From: Candidatus Polarisedimenticolaceae bacterium
GTDB taxonomy: Bacteria > Acidobacteriota > Polarisedimenticolia > Polarisedimenticolales > DASRJG01
Reading direction: 5' to 3'
DNA length: 64,000 nt
Assembly (NCBI GenBank): GCA_036376135.1
Contig: DASVAW010000159.1
Location: 1-64,000, forward strand
Shown: piece after piece, positions 18,020-27,552 of the stretch
Numbering within the stretch: the stretch's first letter is position 1
Layout: each line of letters begins with the position of its first letter
Made by a program: the position numbers and the translations under genes
The notes under the pieces: generated by a model
Databases searched by the model: none
What the model saw: only the letters and a program-made list of their open reading frames with translations
Told to the model about the DNA's origin: nothing

Positions 18020-18469
18020 TCAGCAGCCGCAATCGTTCTCGAGCCTGCCGATCTTCTCGACGCGGTTCGCGTGGCGCCCCCCCTCGAACGCGGCGTTCAG
18101 GAACGCCTCGAGGGTGTCCTCCATCAGTCCGAGCCCCGTCACGCGGGCGCCCAGACACAGGACGTTCGCGTCGTTGTGCATGCGGGAGAACCTCGACGAG
18201 AAGGGCTCGGAACAGACCGCCGCGCGGACTCCCTTCACCTTGTTCGCCGCGATCGACATCCCGATGCCGCTCCCGCAGACGAGCAGACCGAGCTTGACCG
18301 TCCCCGAGGCGACCAGCCGTCCGACCTGCCCCGCGTAGTCGGGGTAGTCGACCGAGGCCGTGCCGTGCGTCCCGACGTCCTCGACCTCGTGGCCGCGCTC
18401 GGCGAGCCAGCGCTTGAGGTGCTCTTTCGCCTGGTACCCCGCGTGATCGGAGCCGACGCCGAGCTTCAT
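18020..18469 (-). CDS. rpiB: Ribose-5-phosphate isomerase B
   Basis: The 149-aa protein has the RpiB/LacAB fold signature: DHAGYQAK at the N-terminus, DVGTHG, DYPDYA and the catalytic Cys in [14 protein letters not shown] (about residue 65). RNDANV-type residues ([12 protein letters not shown]) follow. It interconverts ribulose-5-phosphate and ribose-5-phosphate. The ATG overlaps the dgt stop (ATGA at 18466-18469), so translation is coupled. The arrangement rpiB-glyA is common and supplies precursors for nucleotide synthesis together with the dNTP-related neighbour. Confidence 0.96.
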   Translation of the reverse strand: MKLGVGSDHAGYQAKEHLKRWLAERGHEVEDVGTHGTASVDYPDYAGQVGRLVASGTVKLGLLVCGSGIGMSIAANKVKGVRAAVCSEPFSSRFSRMHNDANVLCLGARVTGLGLMEDTLEAFLNAAFEGGRHANRVEKIGRLENDCGC

Positions 18470-19773
18470 CGCCCTTCCTCCCGGAGCAGCTGTTCGACGC
18501 TCGGGATCGGGACCGCGCCGATCTCGAGCAACCTCCCGAACTCGGCCAGGACGTATCCGTCGGTCATCGCCGCGAGGTGATCGGCGAGCAGCCTCGTGAA
18601 GCGCGGATCCTTGCGGTACCGCTGCGAGGCTTCCCGGTCGCGGATCTCGCGGGGGAGGTCGCGGAAGTATGGCACGCCGGCGAGTTCCTTGTAACGGAGC
18701 AGGACGTGGTCGTCGAGGAGCCCCGGGTCGGAGAAGTAGGCCCCGAACAACCCCAGGACGGCGCGCCGTCCGCGCGCCTCGACCTTCTCGGCCTCCGACC
18801 CGCGATGGACGCGGCGCTCGAGGAACCCCTCGAGGTCCGAGAGCAGCCTCGCTCCCGCGGCGCTCGGCGCGATCTCCCGTCCCGTGGGCTCTCCTTCGAA
18901 CCCGTCGAGATTCTCGCGGCTTCCCAGGATCGTCCCCGTCACGAGGAGGTGCGTGAGGCCGCGGTGGATCGCGTTCGCCTTCATGAAGCGCGAGGCCCGC
19001 GCGCGCCATTTCCCGCCGAGCTTGCGCTTCAGCTCCGCGACGGCGCGCAGCCGCTCGACCTCCTCGACTCCGACCGCCCCGGCCTGCAGCGCGTCGTCGA
19101 GGTCGTGCAGGGCCGAGGCGATGCGGTCGGCGAGGGCCACGACCTGCGTCTCGAGGACCGCGGGCTCGCCGTCGCGCACCCCCTCGAGGGTCTCCCCGCG
19201 AGGCCGCCCCGAACGCCCCGACTTGAGGATCCCCTCGCGGACGGGATCGGTGAGGTTCAGTCCCGCGTGCTCGTACCGTTTCTCGAGGCGGTCGACGATG
19301 CGGACCCCCTGCCAGGCTTTCTCGAATCCGCCGAGGTCGCCGAGGCCCGGGCCCCCCTTCCCGTCCCGGCGCCCGGACAACAGATCGTCGAGCGCACGCT
19401 CCCCTGCGGGCCCGAACGGGGGCTGGCCGAGGTCGTGCGCGAGCGCGATCGCCTCGACGGCGTCCTCGTTCAGCCTCAGCGCCCGCGCGATCGTCCTGGC
19501 GACCTGCGCCACCTCGAGGGTGTGCGTCAGCCGGTTGCGCCGGTGGTCCTCGTACGCCGGGAGGATCCCCGCGACCGCCTTCTGCCTTAGCCTCCGGAAG
19601 GCCCGGGAATAGACGATGCGGTCCCGGTCACGCTGGAACGCCGTCCGGTAGTCGAAGGCGCGCCCTTCATCCTCGAGGGGATGGCGCCGGGTCGCGTTCT
19701 TCGAGCGCAGCGCGAACGGCGCCAGCGTTTCCTCCTCGAGACGCTCGAAAACGCGGCGCATCGGCTCGGGCAT
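18466..19773 (-). CDS. dGTPase-like HD-domain dNTP triphosphohydrolase
   Basis: The 435-aa protein matches the Dgt family: [31 protein letters not shown], the HD metal pair in [12 protein letters not shown] and a downstream VALADRIA Asp. Family members cleave dNTPs to deoxynucleosides and triphosphate and so tune the dNTP pool. The segment after the HD pair reads [10 protein letters not shown] where the family normally has FGHxGE. The His proposed to be catalytic in E. coli dGTPase is therefore a Pro here, while the following Glu is kept. Activity may be altered. A CATAAT box at 19782-19787 lies eight bases before the ATG, so this first gene of the operon may be leaderless. Confidence 0.88.
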   Translation of the reverse strand: MPEPMRRVFERLEEETLAPFALRSKNATRRHPLEDEGRAFDYRTAFQRDRDRIVYSRAFRRLRQKAVAGILPAYEDHRRNRLTHTLEVAQVARTIARALRLNEDAVEAIALAHDLGQPPFGPAGERALDDLLSGRRDGKGGPGLGDLGGFEKAWQGVRIVDRLEKRYEHAGLNLTDPVREGILKSGRSGRPRGETLEGVRDGEPAVLETQVVALADRIASALHDLDDALQAGAVGVEEVERLRAVAELKRKLGGKWRARASRFMKANAIHRGLTHLLVTGTILGSRENLDGFEGEPTGREIAPSAAGARLLSDLEGFLERRVHRGSEAEKVEARGRRAVLGLFGAYFSDPGLLDDHVLLRYKELAGVPYFRDLPREIRDREASQRYRKDPRFTRLLADHLAAMTDGYVLAEFGRLLEIGAVPIPSVEQLLREEGR

Positions 19774-19781
19774 GGAGTCGC

Positions 19782-19787
19782 ATTATG
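19782..19787 (-). promoter_or_regulatory. Probable -10 box of the dgt-rpiB-glyA-dinG operon
   Basis: On the minus strand CATAAT lies eight bases upstream of the dgt-like ATG, and no Shine-Dalgarno fits between them. This is the spacing expected for a leaderless or nearly leaderless transcript. No clear -35 box is visible. Confidence 0.35.
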
Positions 19788-19862
19788 CACGCCGGGCGAC
19801 CCCCCTTGCCCCTCTCCGGCTGCGGCCCTAAGTTCACGGCCGACGGGTGGGAGGGACCGGCG

Positions 19863-20039
19863 ATGACGATCACGATCGACACCGACACCTGCGAGGGCGC
19901 GGGGACCTGCGCTGTGGTCTGCCCCGAGGACGTCCTCGAGTTCAAGGACGGCCGCCCGCTGATCCTCAACAACCGGGCCTGCACCAACTGCTACATCTGC
20001 GTCGAGAACTGCGCCTCCGGGGCGATCGAGGTCGACTGA
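19863..20039 (+). CDS. Small bacterial ferredoxin with a degenerate first cluster motif
   Basis: The 58-aa protein starts at the ATG preceded by GGGAGGG. It has two cysteine groups. The second, CTNCYICVENC, is a full CxxCxxCxxxC. The first, CEGAGTCAVVCP, has Ala where the second Cys of CxxCxxC should be, leaving C, C and C-Pro. This pattern is known from ferredoxins that hold a [3Fe-4S] cluster in that site, so a 3Fe/4Fe or 4Fe-only protein is likely. It should carry electrons in the cytoplasm; no redox partner gene is adjacent. It is divergent from dgt and convergent with the next gene. Confidence 0.88.
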   Translation: MTITIDTDTCEGAGTCAVVCPEDVLEFKDGRPLILNNRACTNCYICVENCASGAIEVD

Positions 20040-20052
20040 TTCCCGGAGCCCC

Positions 20053-21240
20053 TCATTCCGGTCCGACCAGGGGCGCGATCGTCACCGGGATCGAGTCGGG
20101 CGCCGAGACCATCGCGCAGCTGTAGTCGCCGGTCCGCGGGTCGAACTCCCCCGTCCCCTTGTCCCGCACCTGAAGCGTCGCGGTGTACGTCCGCGCCGAG
20201 AGCCCCACGAGATACGTGCACACGGCCTTTGACCCGTCCGGCGGTTGCTTCTGGGGGACGCCGTTGTTCCCACAGCTCCAGACGTAGTCCGCGATGCCGC
20301 GCTGGTCGGGGTCGGACGACAACGTGCCGTCGAGAAGGACGTTGATGAGTTGCCCCGTCGACCCCGAAGCTTGGATCGACTCTCCCGCGATCCGAGCGAC
20401 CGGAGGGACGTTGCCGTCACAGAGGTAGCCGACGATCTCGTACGCGGTGATCGCTGCGGAGGGGTACGGGATGGGTTGGCCCGACGCGAACATCTCGGGC
20501 GCGAGCGGATCGTCGGTGACCTGCAGCTGCACGCTCAACGCCTGCACGTTGGAGAAGATCCTGTCGAACACGGACACGCCCGGGCCCTCGATGACCAAGG
20601 GGTTGGGCGATCCCGAATCGGGATTGTTCGACGTGACGGTCCACCGGTACATCATGATCGGATCCGAGTCCGGGTCCGACGAGGCGTTGGCGTTGAAGAG
20701 CACCGGGAAACCGGCCGCCTGCCGACCCGCCGGAACCATCGCGATCACGGCGACCGGGGGAGCGGCTCCCCGGGGAGGAGCTCCGCCCCCGATCTCGACG
20801 CTCAGCAGCGCCGGCGCGAGCGACGCGCGCCCCTTCACCCCCACGGTGACGAAATAGGTCCCCGACTTCCAGTTCCCCTCGACGGGTGCGAGCCAGAGTG
20901 CGTAGCTCCCCCCCTCCTTCGCATCGAAGCACGCATCGCACGTCGCGGGGGCCAGGGGGCCCGCCTCCCACGGGGAGAACGCGGTGCGAACGTCGAAGTC
21001 GTCGAGCGCCAGTGCTCCGGCGAGGCGCGAGGACTGGATCTGGACGACGACTCGGACGGGACTGGCGTTTCCTTCCCCAGCCGGGATGCCGGGGGAGCTC
21101 TCGCAAGCCGGGAACGCCTGCGCGCACGCCGCGACGTCGACTTCGGCGTCGATCCACCCCGCGGCACTGGAGGTCACCGGGACGGGCGCGCTCGGCGGCC
21201 CCGAGGCCAGCGCCAGGGATGTCAGCACGGTCAGGATCAT
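20053..21240 (-). CDS. Secreted protein with two PKD-like domains
   Basis: The 395-aa product starts at the ATG with GAGGAGGG upstream and has a short signal peptide (MILTVLTSLALASG). Two segments resemble PKD/Ig-like folds: one near residues 170-265 (NASSDPDSDPIMMYRWTV) and one near 285-370 (GTLSSDPDQRGIADYVWSC). The first 150 residues form a beta-rich domain with paired cysteines (VAACAQAFPACES, TCDACFD) likely to make disulfides. No enzyme motif was seen. It is probably an extracytoplasmic adhesion or structural protein; its function is unknown. Confidence 0.75.
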   Translation of the reverse strand: MILTVLTSLALASGPPSAPVPVTSSAAGWIDAEVDVAACAQAFPACESSPGIPAGEGNASPVRVVVQIQSSRLAGALALDDFDVRTAFSPWEAGPLAPATCDACFDAKEGGSYALWLAPVEGNWKSGTYFVTVGVKGRASLAPALLSVEIGGGAPPRGAAPPVAVIAMVPAGRQAAGFPVLFNANASSDPDSDPIMMYRWTVTSNNPDSGSPNPLVIEGPGVSVFDRIFSNVQALSVQLQVTDDPLAPEMFASGQPIPYPSAAITAYEIVGYLCDGNVPPVARIAGESIQASGSTGQLINVLLDGTLSSDPDQRGIADYVWSCGNNGVPQKQPPDGSKAVCTYLVGLSARTYTATLQVRDKGTGEFDPRTGDYSCAMVSAPDSIPVTIAPLVGPE

Positions 21241-21338
21241 GGGAGTCCCTCCTCGCAGCGCATCTAGCTCGGAGATACCGGTCGGCCGCACGTCCGGCCA
21301 TGCAATAAGCGCCGACGGATCGCCGCGATGCCGAGGTT

Positions 21339-22859
21339 GTGCGCCGCTGGGCCTCCGACTACGCTCCCCGCGTGATCGACGAGCTCGACCGACGCACCGA
21401 CCTCGCCTCCGACCTCACCCGCCGCGCCCGCGCTGCGGGCGTCGGCCTGATCTGGCGCGCGCAGGCGCGGCGCACGTCCCGGGTCCTCGTCCAAAGCGGC
21501 CGCGCCGAGGAGACCGGCGTCTCGACCGCCTCCGGTCACGGCGTGCAGGTCGTCACTCCCGAAGGGTATACGGCGCTGGGAAGCCGCGACGACTTCGACC
21601 CCGGCGCGGCGGCGAACCTGCTCGATCGGGTGATCGGGATCGCCGCGCACGGCCCCGACCTCGGGCTCACCCGCGTTCCCGCGGCCTCCTCCGAGGCGCT
21701 GCGCGCGCGCGACGTCCCCGAAGGACTCGAGGCATTCGAGCGGCTCGACCTCGAGGCGGCGCGAAACCGGCTGATCGATCTCGAACGCGAGATCGCCTCG
21801 CGGGTCGAGGGCGTGACCCTGCGCCTGGCCTTCGGGACCGACCTCGACGGCTGGCGGGTCGTCCGCGACGACGGCACCGACGTCACCTTCGCGATGCCCC
21901 GCTGCACGATGCGGATGACCGCGTCCAACGAAGGGAGCGGCGACCGGCACTCGGTCGGCGCGTCGGTGTCGGGCCCCCTTCCGGACCTGCCGTGGAATGA
22001 CGCGACGGTCGCGAAGTTCCTCGAGCGCGCGCTCGCCGCGGCACGGCTCGCCACCCGGCTTCCGGACGCGCCCAATCACCCCTCGGGGAGCTTTCCGATC
22101 CTCATGGACTACGCCCTCGCCAAGGGGCTCGCCCACGAGGCGTTCGGCCACGCCTCCGAGGCCGACGGCTTTCGTTCTTCGATCCTCGCGAAGGACGGGA
22201 AGTTCCGCGCGGGGGATCGCGTCGGTCCCGCGCACGTGTCGGTGATCGACGAGCCGGTGCGGGGTGACCACGCCTTCCAGCCTTTCAGCGCGAACGGCGT
22301 GAGACGGCGGCGCGCGACGATCGTCGACCACGGTCACCTGAAGGACGCGCTGACCGACGCGTGGACCTCGGCTTCCGCGGGGACCTCGCTCACCGGCGCC
22401 GAGCGCGCCGAGTCGTTCCGCAGCGCGCCCCTGCCGCGCATGACCAACATCCGCATCGAGGTGGACGCGCCGATCCCGGCCCCCGGCGCCTTCGAGGACT
22501 ACGGCCCCGAGGAGGTCCGGGAGCTCCTGGCATCGGCCGGGATCTTCCGCCGCCACCCGGAAGTCGTGTTCCTTTCGGGATACTCCGGAGGCCAGGTCAA
22601 CACCGTGACCGGCGACTTCGTCTTCAACTGCAAGTCGATCTACCGCCTCGGCCACTCGGGAGCCACGCTGTACAAGCCGGCGATCTTCTCGGGGTCGATG
22701 TTCGGCGCCCTCGGCGCGATCCGCGAGGCGTTCGGCCCCCTCGCCCTCGACGCGATCGGCACCTGCGGGAAGTGGGGGCAGAGCGTCCCGTCGAGCGGAG
22801 GCTCCCACTGGTTCGTTTTCCTCGAGCCGGAGCCCTCGGTCCGGCTCGGAGGGCGCTGA
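21339..22859 (+). CDS. tldD: TldD-type metalloprotease
   Basis: The 506-aa protein carries the TldD active site HEAFGHASEADG (about 265-276), an HExxxH motif, and the C-terminal NTVTGDFVFNCK and GTCGKWGQSVP blocks of the TldD/PmbA fold. In E. coli, TldD forms a heterodimer with TldE (PmbA) that degrades unfolded peptides and trims certain peptide natural products; only TldD has the metal site. The start is GTG at 21339, with GAGG a few bases upstream. The partner gene begins two bases after its stop. No RiPP precursor gene was recognised nearby. Confidence 0.93.
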   Translation: MRRWASDYAPRVIDELDRRTDLASDLTRRARAAGVGLIWRAQARRTSRVLVQSGRAEETGVSTASGHGVQVVTPEGYTALGSRDDFDPGAAANLLDRVIGIAAHGPDLGLTRVPAASSEALRARDVPEGLEAFERLDLEAARNRLIDLEREIASRVEGVTLRLAFGTDLDGWRVVRDDGTDVTFAMPRCTMRMTASNEGSGDRHSVGASVSGPLPDLPWNDATVAKFLERALAAARLATRLPDAPNHPSGSFPILMDYALAKGLAHEAFGHASEADGFRSSILAKDGKFRAGDRVGPAHVSVIDEPVRGDHAFQPFSANGVRRRRATIVDHGHLKDALTDAWTSASAGTSLTGAERAESFRSAPLPRMTNIRIEVDAPIPAPGAFEDYGPEEVRELLASAGIFRRHPEVVFLSGYSGGQVNTVTGDFVFNCKSIYRLGHSGATLYKPAIFSGSMFGALGAIREAFGPLALDAIGTCGKWGQSVPSSGGSHWFVFLEPEPSVRLGGR

Positions 22860-22860
22860 G

Positions 22861-24135
22861 GTGGCGACCGATCGGTTCGTCGAGGCCCTGGAGGCATCGG
22901 GAGCGAGGGCGTGGTCGATCTACACGACGTCCTTCCGGCGCCTGTCCCTCGGGACCAAGGACCGCGAGTCGGGAAACCCGCACGCCCCGTTCTCGGTCTC
23001 CGAAGGGCTCGCCGCCGCGTACAAGGTCGTCTGGGCCGACGGTCGCGTGAGCCGCGGTTCGCTCGAACGCCGCCAGATCGAGCTCGAGGTGGACGACGCG
23101 CTGCGTCAGGCGCGAAGCGCGGCGATCGACGACCCCGACGGCGCGTTCGTCCCCGAGCCATCGGAGATCCCGGATGTCGCGATCCACGCCCCCGAGACCG
23201 CGGCGATCGCTGCGGGGGAAGTCGAGCCGATCGCCGAGCGCCTCGCGTTCATCCGCAAGGTCGTCGTCGAGCGCGGCCTTCGGACCTGGAGCGGCTCGAT
23301 CAGTGCGTCGGAGGGGTTGGGGCGGATCGTGACGTCGACGGGGATGGACGCCTCGGGGAAGGGCACGACCTTCGGCTGGAGCGCCGTCCTGGATGGGGAG
23401 CTCGGCGCCGGACGCGCGCTCCGCGTTCCGGAGTCGCGCGAGCTGTTCAAGTCGCGCGTGTTTCGGATCGTCGACACCGTCCTGAAGCTGCGCGAGCCCG
23501 CGGCCTCGCTCGCGGGCGGGCTCCAGCGCGTCCTCCTCCACCCCGACGTCGTCGAGGAGTACGTCCTCGGCACGTTGTTCTCGAACCTCGACGGCGCGAC
23601 CGTCGCGCACGCGGAGGGAGCCTTTCGAAAGGAGCAGTTCGGGAGCGGCGATCCGGTCCTGCGCGAGGATCTCGGCCTGACGATCGACCCGTGGAAACCG
23701 CTCGGCCCGGGGTCGTATCGTTTCTCGACCGAAGGGGTCCCGTCGAAACCGACGACCCTGATCGACCGCGGACGCCTCGTGACGCCGATCCTCGACCTCA
23801 AGTACGGGCGTCGCCTCGGGATGGCTCCGACGGCGCACGCGTTGTCGATGGAGGCGGTCGCCTTCACCGCGGCGTCGGAGGTGCCGTACGAGGAGGCCGA
23901 GCGGGAGGCGGTCGCGCTGATCCTGAGCGTTCTCGGCGTGCACACCCAGGACACCGCCAGCGGCGATTTCTCGCTGTCGGCTCCGCAGGCATGGTCACGG
24001 AAGGGCGGGCGCGTGAAGGCCACGATCTCCGGGAACCTGTTCGCGCTCCTGCGTGATCCGGGGACGACGCTCGTCCGGTTCGAGGACGAGACGACGCCGG
24101 GGCTTCTCGTGACCTGCCGGATCGATCCGAGGTAG
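22861..24135 (+). CDS. tldE: TldE/PmbA-type protease partner subunit
   Basis: The 424-aa protein is a TldD/PmbA-family member without the HExxxH motif, as expected for the TldE (PmbA) subunit that completes the cavity of the TldD heterodimer. Family features include SASEGLGRIVTSTGMDASGK, DVVEEYVLGTLFSNLDG and SGDFSLSAPQAWSRKG near the C-terminus. It begins with GTG directly after the tldD stop, so the two subunits are made in step. Confidence 0.92.
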   Translation: MATDRFVEALEASGARAWSIYTTSFRRLSLGTKDRESGNPHAPFSVSEGLAAAYKVVWADGRVSRGSLERRQIELEVDDALRQARSAAIDDPDGAFVPEPSEIPDVAIHAPETAAIAAGEVEPIAERLAFIRKVVVERGLRTWSGSISASEGLGRIVTSTGMDASGKGTTFGWSAVLDGELGAGRALRVPESRELFKSRVFRIVDTVLKLREPAASLAGGLQRVLLHPDVVEEYVLGTLFSNLDGATVAHAEGAFRKEQFGSGDPVLREDLGLTIDPWKPLGPGSYRFSTEGVPSKPTTLIDRGRLVTPILDLKYGRRLGMAPTAHALSMEAVAFTAASEVPYEEAEREAVALILSVLGVHTQDTASGDFSLSAPQAWSRKGGRVKATISGNLFALLRDPGTTLVRFEDETTPGLLVTCRIDPR

Positions 24136-24143
24136 GCGCGTCC

Positions 24144-24626
24144 CTATCCCCCGGGACGTCCGCTTTCGATCGCCGCGGCGAGCTCCTCCGGCCGTTGCGA
24201 GCCGATCAGCAGGAGCGTGCCGTCCCGCAGCTCCAGCTCGACGCCCCGATCCCCGCTGACGTTGTAGGCCCAGCCCTTCGCCCCGATCCGGATCCCCCAC
24301 CCTCCGTAGTCCCGGATCGGCCGGTACGTCACCGCACGCGCCGCGCGGACATCCCGGAGATCGACGATCCGCGGCTTCCCGTGGAACGGGAAGAACCGGT
24401 AGGTCAGCGTCGCGCCCTGGACTTCCACCCGCAGCCATGGGACGAGAAAGCTCACCGCGACGGTGACGCTCACCACGATGAGACTCCCTCCTGTGACCCT
24501 CGAGGGAGCGCTCCGCGCGGCAATCAACATCACCACGCCGATCAGGCCGGGGATGGCACCGAGGAGCATCCCCACACGACCCAGCGAGGACGAGCGGAAG
24601 GTCTGCGTCTCGACGAACGGCGCCAT
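24144..24626 (-). CDS. Small membrane protein with PH-like C-terminal domain
   Basis: The 160-aa protein has two membrane helices (about 18-36 and 45-63). A beta-rich soluble part follows with GGWGIRIGAKGWAYN and GVELELRDGTLLLIGSQRP ending in a helix. This layout resembles bacterial PH-like/DUF6141-type membrane proteins of unknown role. It stands alone, convergent with tldE and divergent from the zinc-ribbon gene. No function is assigned. Confidence 0.65.
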   Translation of the reverse strand: MAPFVETQTFRSSSLGRVGMLLGAIPGLIGVVMLIAARSAPSRVTGGSLIVVSVTVAVSFLVPWLRVEVQGATLTYRFFPFHGKPRIVDLRDVRAARAVTYRPIRDYGGWGIRIGAKGWAYNVSGDRGVELELRDGTLLLIGSQRPEELAAAIESGRPGG

Positions 24627-24643
24627 CGGGATCCTCCGACTCC

Positions 24644-24671
24644 TTGCCGGCGATCCTAGCTCCGGTATCCT
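24644..24671 (+). promoter_or_regulatory. Promoter for the small zinc-ribbon gene
   Basis: TTGCCG (24644-24649) and TATCCT (24666-24671) are separated by 16 bases. Transcription would start close to 24678, right at the GTG start at 24679. This implies a leaderless mRNA and agrees with the absence of a Shine-Dalgarno. Confidence 0.5.
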
Positions 24672-24678
24672 CCCCTCC

Positions 24679-24837
24679 GTGCTTGACGATCGTCAGCCCG
24701 CCCGCCGCTCCGACCCCGTCGAACGGGCCGTGCGGACCTGCCCGAACTGCGGGAAGGAGCTCGCCGAGCGGAAGTGCAAGCTCTACTGCCCGGATCCCGC
24801 CTGCGGGTACTACCTGAGCTGCGCGGACTACTACTGA
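24679..24837 (+). CDS. 52-aa zinc-ribbon miniprotein
   Basis: This short gene encodes a protein with [19 protein letters not shown] followed by [11 protein letters not shown] at the very end. It has CxxC, CxxxC and CGYYLSC groups, enough for one or two zinc sites, and an acidic-aromatic tail. The zinc-ribbon half resembles topoisomerase and Zn-ribbon domains that bind nucleic acid or protein. The start is taken as the GTG at 24679 because a promoter ends just before it and the upstream open frame is antisense to the preceding gene. It lies 81 bases before clpB. Function is unknown, but the cysteine pattern argues that it is real. Confidence 0.65.
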   Translation: MLDDRQPARRSDPVERAVRTCPNCGKELAERKCKLYCPDPACGYYLSCADYY

Positions 24838-24842
24838 CCCTC

Positions 24843-24865
24843 GCTTGACAGGTCCCCCGGGCCAT
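24843..24865 (+). promoter_or_regulatory. Possible heat-shock-type promoter for clpB operon
   Basis: GCTTGAC (24843-24849) is followed after about ten bases by GGCCAT at 24860-24865. This loosely resembles the sigma-32 pattern CTTGAA with a CCCCAT-type -10. The position, 54 bases ahead of clpB, fits. The -10 is imperfect and no CIRCE repeat was seen, so this is tentative. Confidence 0.3.
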
Positions 24866-24918
24866 CCCACAAGACCCCTCGTCGCGGCGCGGTTTTCCGC
24901 GAGACGGGAGGTGTGCGG

Positions 24919-27513
24919 ATGCGAGCCGATCGGTTCACCCTGAAAGCCCAGGAAGCCCTGCAGGAGGCGCAGGCTTCCGCGGCCGGCTCCGGCCACGCCG
25001 AAGTCCGCCCGCTCCATCTCCTCGTCGCCGTCGCCCGCCAGAAGGAAGGAATCGTCGGCCCGATCCTGGAGAAGCTCGGGGCCGACCCGCGAGCCGTCGC
25101 CTCGGCGGCGGAGGAACGGCTCGAGTCCCTCCCCCGCGTGCAGGGACAGCCCGACACGCACGTCTCCCGGGCGCTCGCGGAGGTCCTGACGACCGCCGAG
25201 GCCGCCGCCAAGGAGTTCGGCGACGAGTACCTCTCGACCGAGCACCTCCTCCTCGCCATGGTCCGCGGAACCGGCGAGGCGGCCGAGATCCTGAAGAAGC
25301 TCGGGGCGACCCCCGACAACGTGCTGCACGCCCTGCGCGCCGTGCGCGGGTCGAGCCGCGTCACCGACCAGAACCCCGAGGACAAGTACCAGGCGCTTCG
25401 GAAGTACGCGCGCAACCTGACCGATCTGGCGAGGCGCGGGAAGATCGACCCCGTGATCGGCCGCGACGACGAGATCCGCCGCACGCTGCAGATCCTCGGC
25501 CGGCGAACGAAGAACAATCCGGTGCTCGTGGGCGACCCGGGCGTCGGGAAAACCGCGATCGTCGAGGGGATCGCCAAGCGCATCGCCGACGGCGACGTCG
25601 CGGAGTCGTTGCGCGACAAGGACGTCGTCGCCCTCGACCTCGGGGCCCTGATCGCGGGCTCGAAGTACCGCGGCGAGTTCGAGGACCGGCTCAAGGCCGT
25701 GCTCAAGGAAATCCAGGACGCCGACGGGCGCGTGATCCTCTTCATCGACGAGCTGCACACCCTCGTCGGGGCCGGCGCCGCCGAAGGGGCGGTCGACGCG
25801 GCGAACCTCCTGAAGCCCGCGCTCGCGCGCGGCGAGCTGCGCTGCATCGGCGCGACGACCCTCAACGAATACCGCAAGCACATCGAGAAGGACGCGGCGC
25901 TCGAGCGACGGTTCCAGCCGGTGATGGTGGGCGAGCCCTCCGTCGAGGACACGATCTCCATCCTCCGGGGACTGCGCGAGCGGTACGAGACCCACCACTC
26001 CGTGAAGATCCAGGACGCGGCGCTCGTCGCGGCGGCGACCCTGTCGCACCGCTACATCGCCGACCGGTTCCTCCCCGACAAGGCCATCGACCTCGTGGAC
26101 GAGGCGGCGGCGCGCCTGAAGATGGAGATCGAGTCGGTCCCGACCGAGGTGGACGAGGTCCAGCGCCAGGTCACCCGCCTCGAGATCGAGCGGCAGGCGT
26201 TGAAGCGAGAGACCGACGCCCCTTCGGCGGAGCGCCGCGACAGGCTCGAGGGCGAGCTCGCCGACCTCCAGGAGCGGCTGAAGGGGCTGAAGGCCCGCTG
26301 GTCGTCCGAGAAGGAGGCGATCGGCCGGATCGGCGCGCTGAAGAAGAAGATCGAGGAGACGCGGATCGAGGCCGAACGCGCGGAGAAGGAGTCCGTACTC
26401 GACCGCGCGGCGGAGCTGCGTTACGGGATCGTCCCGAAACTCGAGCACGAGCTCGCGGACGAGAATGCGAAGCTCGCCGACCTCCAGCGGGACGGCGCGA
26501 TGCTCAAGGAAGAGGTCGGGGAGGAAGACATCGCCGCGGTCGTGTCGAAATGGACCGGGATTCCGGTGGCGAGGATGCTCGAGGGGGAGGCGACGAAACT
26601 CGTCCACCTCGAGGACGAGCTGCACCGCCGGGTCGTCGGCCAGGACGAGGCGGTCGCCGCGGTCTCAACCGCCGTCCGCCGGGCGCGGGCGGGCCTCAAG
26701 GACCCCGATCGGCCGATCGGCTCGTTCCTGTTCCTCGGACCGACGGGGGTCGGAAAGACCGAGCTGGCCCGGGCGCTCGCGGCGAACCTGTTCGACGACG
26801 AGAAGGCGATGATCCGCCTGGACATGAGCGAGTACCAGGAGCGCCACACGGTCGCTCGGATGATCGGGGCCCCTCCCGGGTACGTCGGCCACGACGAAGG
26901 GGGCCAGCTCACCGAGGCGGTCCGGCGCAGGCCGTACACGGTGGTCCTGCTCGACGAGATCGAGAAGGCGCACGCCGAGGTCTTCAACGTGCTGCTGCAG
27001 GTCCTCGACGACGGGCGGCTCACCGACGGGAAGGGGCGCACGGTCGACTTCCGCAACACGATCGTGATCATGACCTCGAACCTCGGGTCGGACCTGATCC
27101 TCGAGCGCACCGGGGAGCGGCCGAACCTGCTCAAGGCCGAGCTCGAGGGGATGCTGCGCCGTTCCTTCCGGCCCGAGTTCCTGAACCGGATCGACGACGT
27201 GATCGTCTTCGGGTCGCTGACCCCGGACGACCTCCTGAAGATCGTCGACCTGCAGCTCGAGCGGCTGCGGGCGATCCTCGCCCCGCGCCGGATCGAGCTG
27301 GAGGTGACTCCGCAGGCCAAGCAGCGCCTGGCGGAGGCCGGTTACGACCCCGCCTACGGGGCGCGGCCGCTAAAGCGGACGATCCAGAAAATGATCCAGG
27401 ACCCCCTGGCCCTGAAGCTCCTCGAAGGGTCGATCGCGCAGGGAAACGTCGTCGTCGCGGAGTCGAACGGCCAAGGGATCACCCTGACGGCTGGCGGCGT
27501 GACCGTACAATAA
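24919..27513 (+). CDS. clpB: ClpB disaggregase
   Basis: The 864-aa protein has a Clp N-domain (residues 1-150), a first AAA+ module with Walker A GDPGVGKT (about 204) and a coiled-coil middle domain (about 410-525). A second AAA+ module has GPTGVGKT (about 607) and the [10 protein letters not shown] block. It threads aggregated proteins in an ATP-dependent way together with DnaK/DnaJ/GrpE. The ATG at 24919 has GGGAGG seven bases upstream; an in-frame GTG lies two codons earlier. It leads an operon with hsp20 and grpE, a natural disaggregation set. Confidence 0.96.
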   Translation: MRADRFTLKAQEALQEAQASAAGSGHAEVRPLHLLVAVARQKEGIVGPILEKLGADPRAVASAAEERLESLPRVQGQPDTHVSRALAEVLTTAEAAAKEFGDEYLSTEHLLLAMVRGTGEAAEILKKLGATPDNVLHALRAVRGSSRVTDQNPEDKYQALRKYARNLTDLARRGKIDPVIGRDDEIRRTLQILGRRTKNNPVLVGDPGVGKTAIVEGIAKRIADGDVAESLRDKDVVALDLGALIAGSKYRGEFEDRLKAVLKEIQDADGRVILFIDELHTLVGAGAAEGAVDAANLLKPALARGELRCIGATTLNEYRKHIEKDAALERRFQPVMVGEPSVEDTISILRGLRERYETHHSVKIQDAALVAAATLSHRYIADRFLPDKAIDLVDEAAARLKMEIESVPTEVDEVQRQVTRLEIERQALKRETDAPSAERRDRLEGELADLQERLKGLKARWSSEKEAIGRIGALKKKIEETRIEAERAEKESVLDRAAELRYGIVPKLEHELADENAKLADLQRDGAMLKEEVGEEDIAAVVSKWTGIPVARMLEGEATKLVHLEDELHRRVVGQDEAVAAVSTAVRRARAGLKDPDRPIGSFLFLGPTGVGKTELARALAANLFDDEKAMIRLDMSEYQERHTVARMIGAPPGYVGHDEGGQLTEAVRRRPYTVVLLDEIEKAHAEVFNVLLQVLDDGRLTDGKGRTVDFRNTIVIMTSNLGSDLILERTGERPNLLKAELEGMLRRSFRPEFLNRIDDVIVFGSLTPDDLLKIVDLQLERLRAILAPRRIELEVTPQAKQRLAEAGYDPAYGARPLKRTIQKMIQDPLALKLLEGSIAQGNVVVAESNGQGITLTAGGVTVQ

Positions 27514-27552
27514 GCGGTCGGGTCGTCCGTTTCGCGACCCGGGGAGCGCGCG

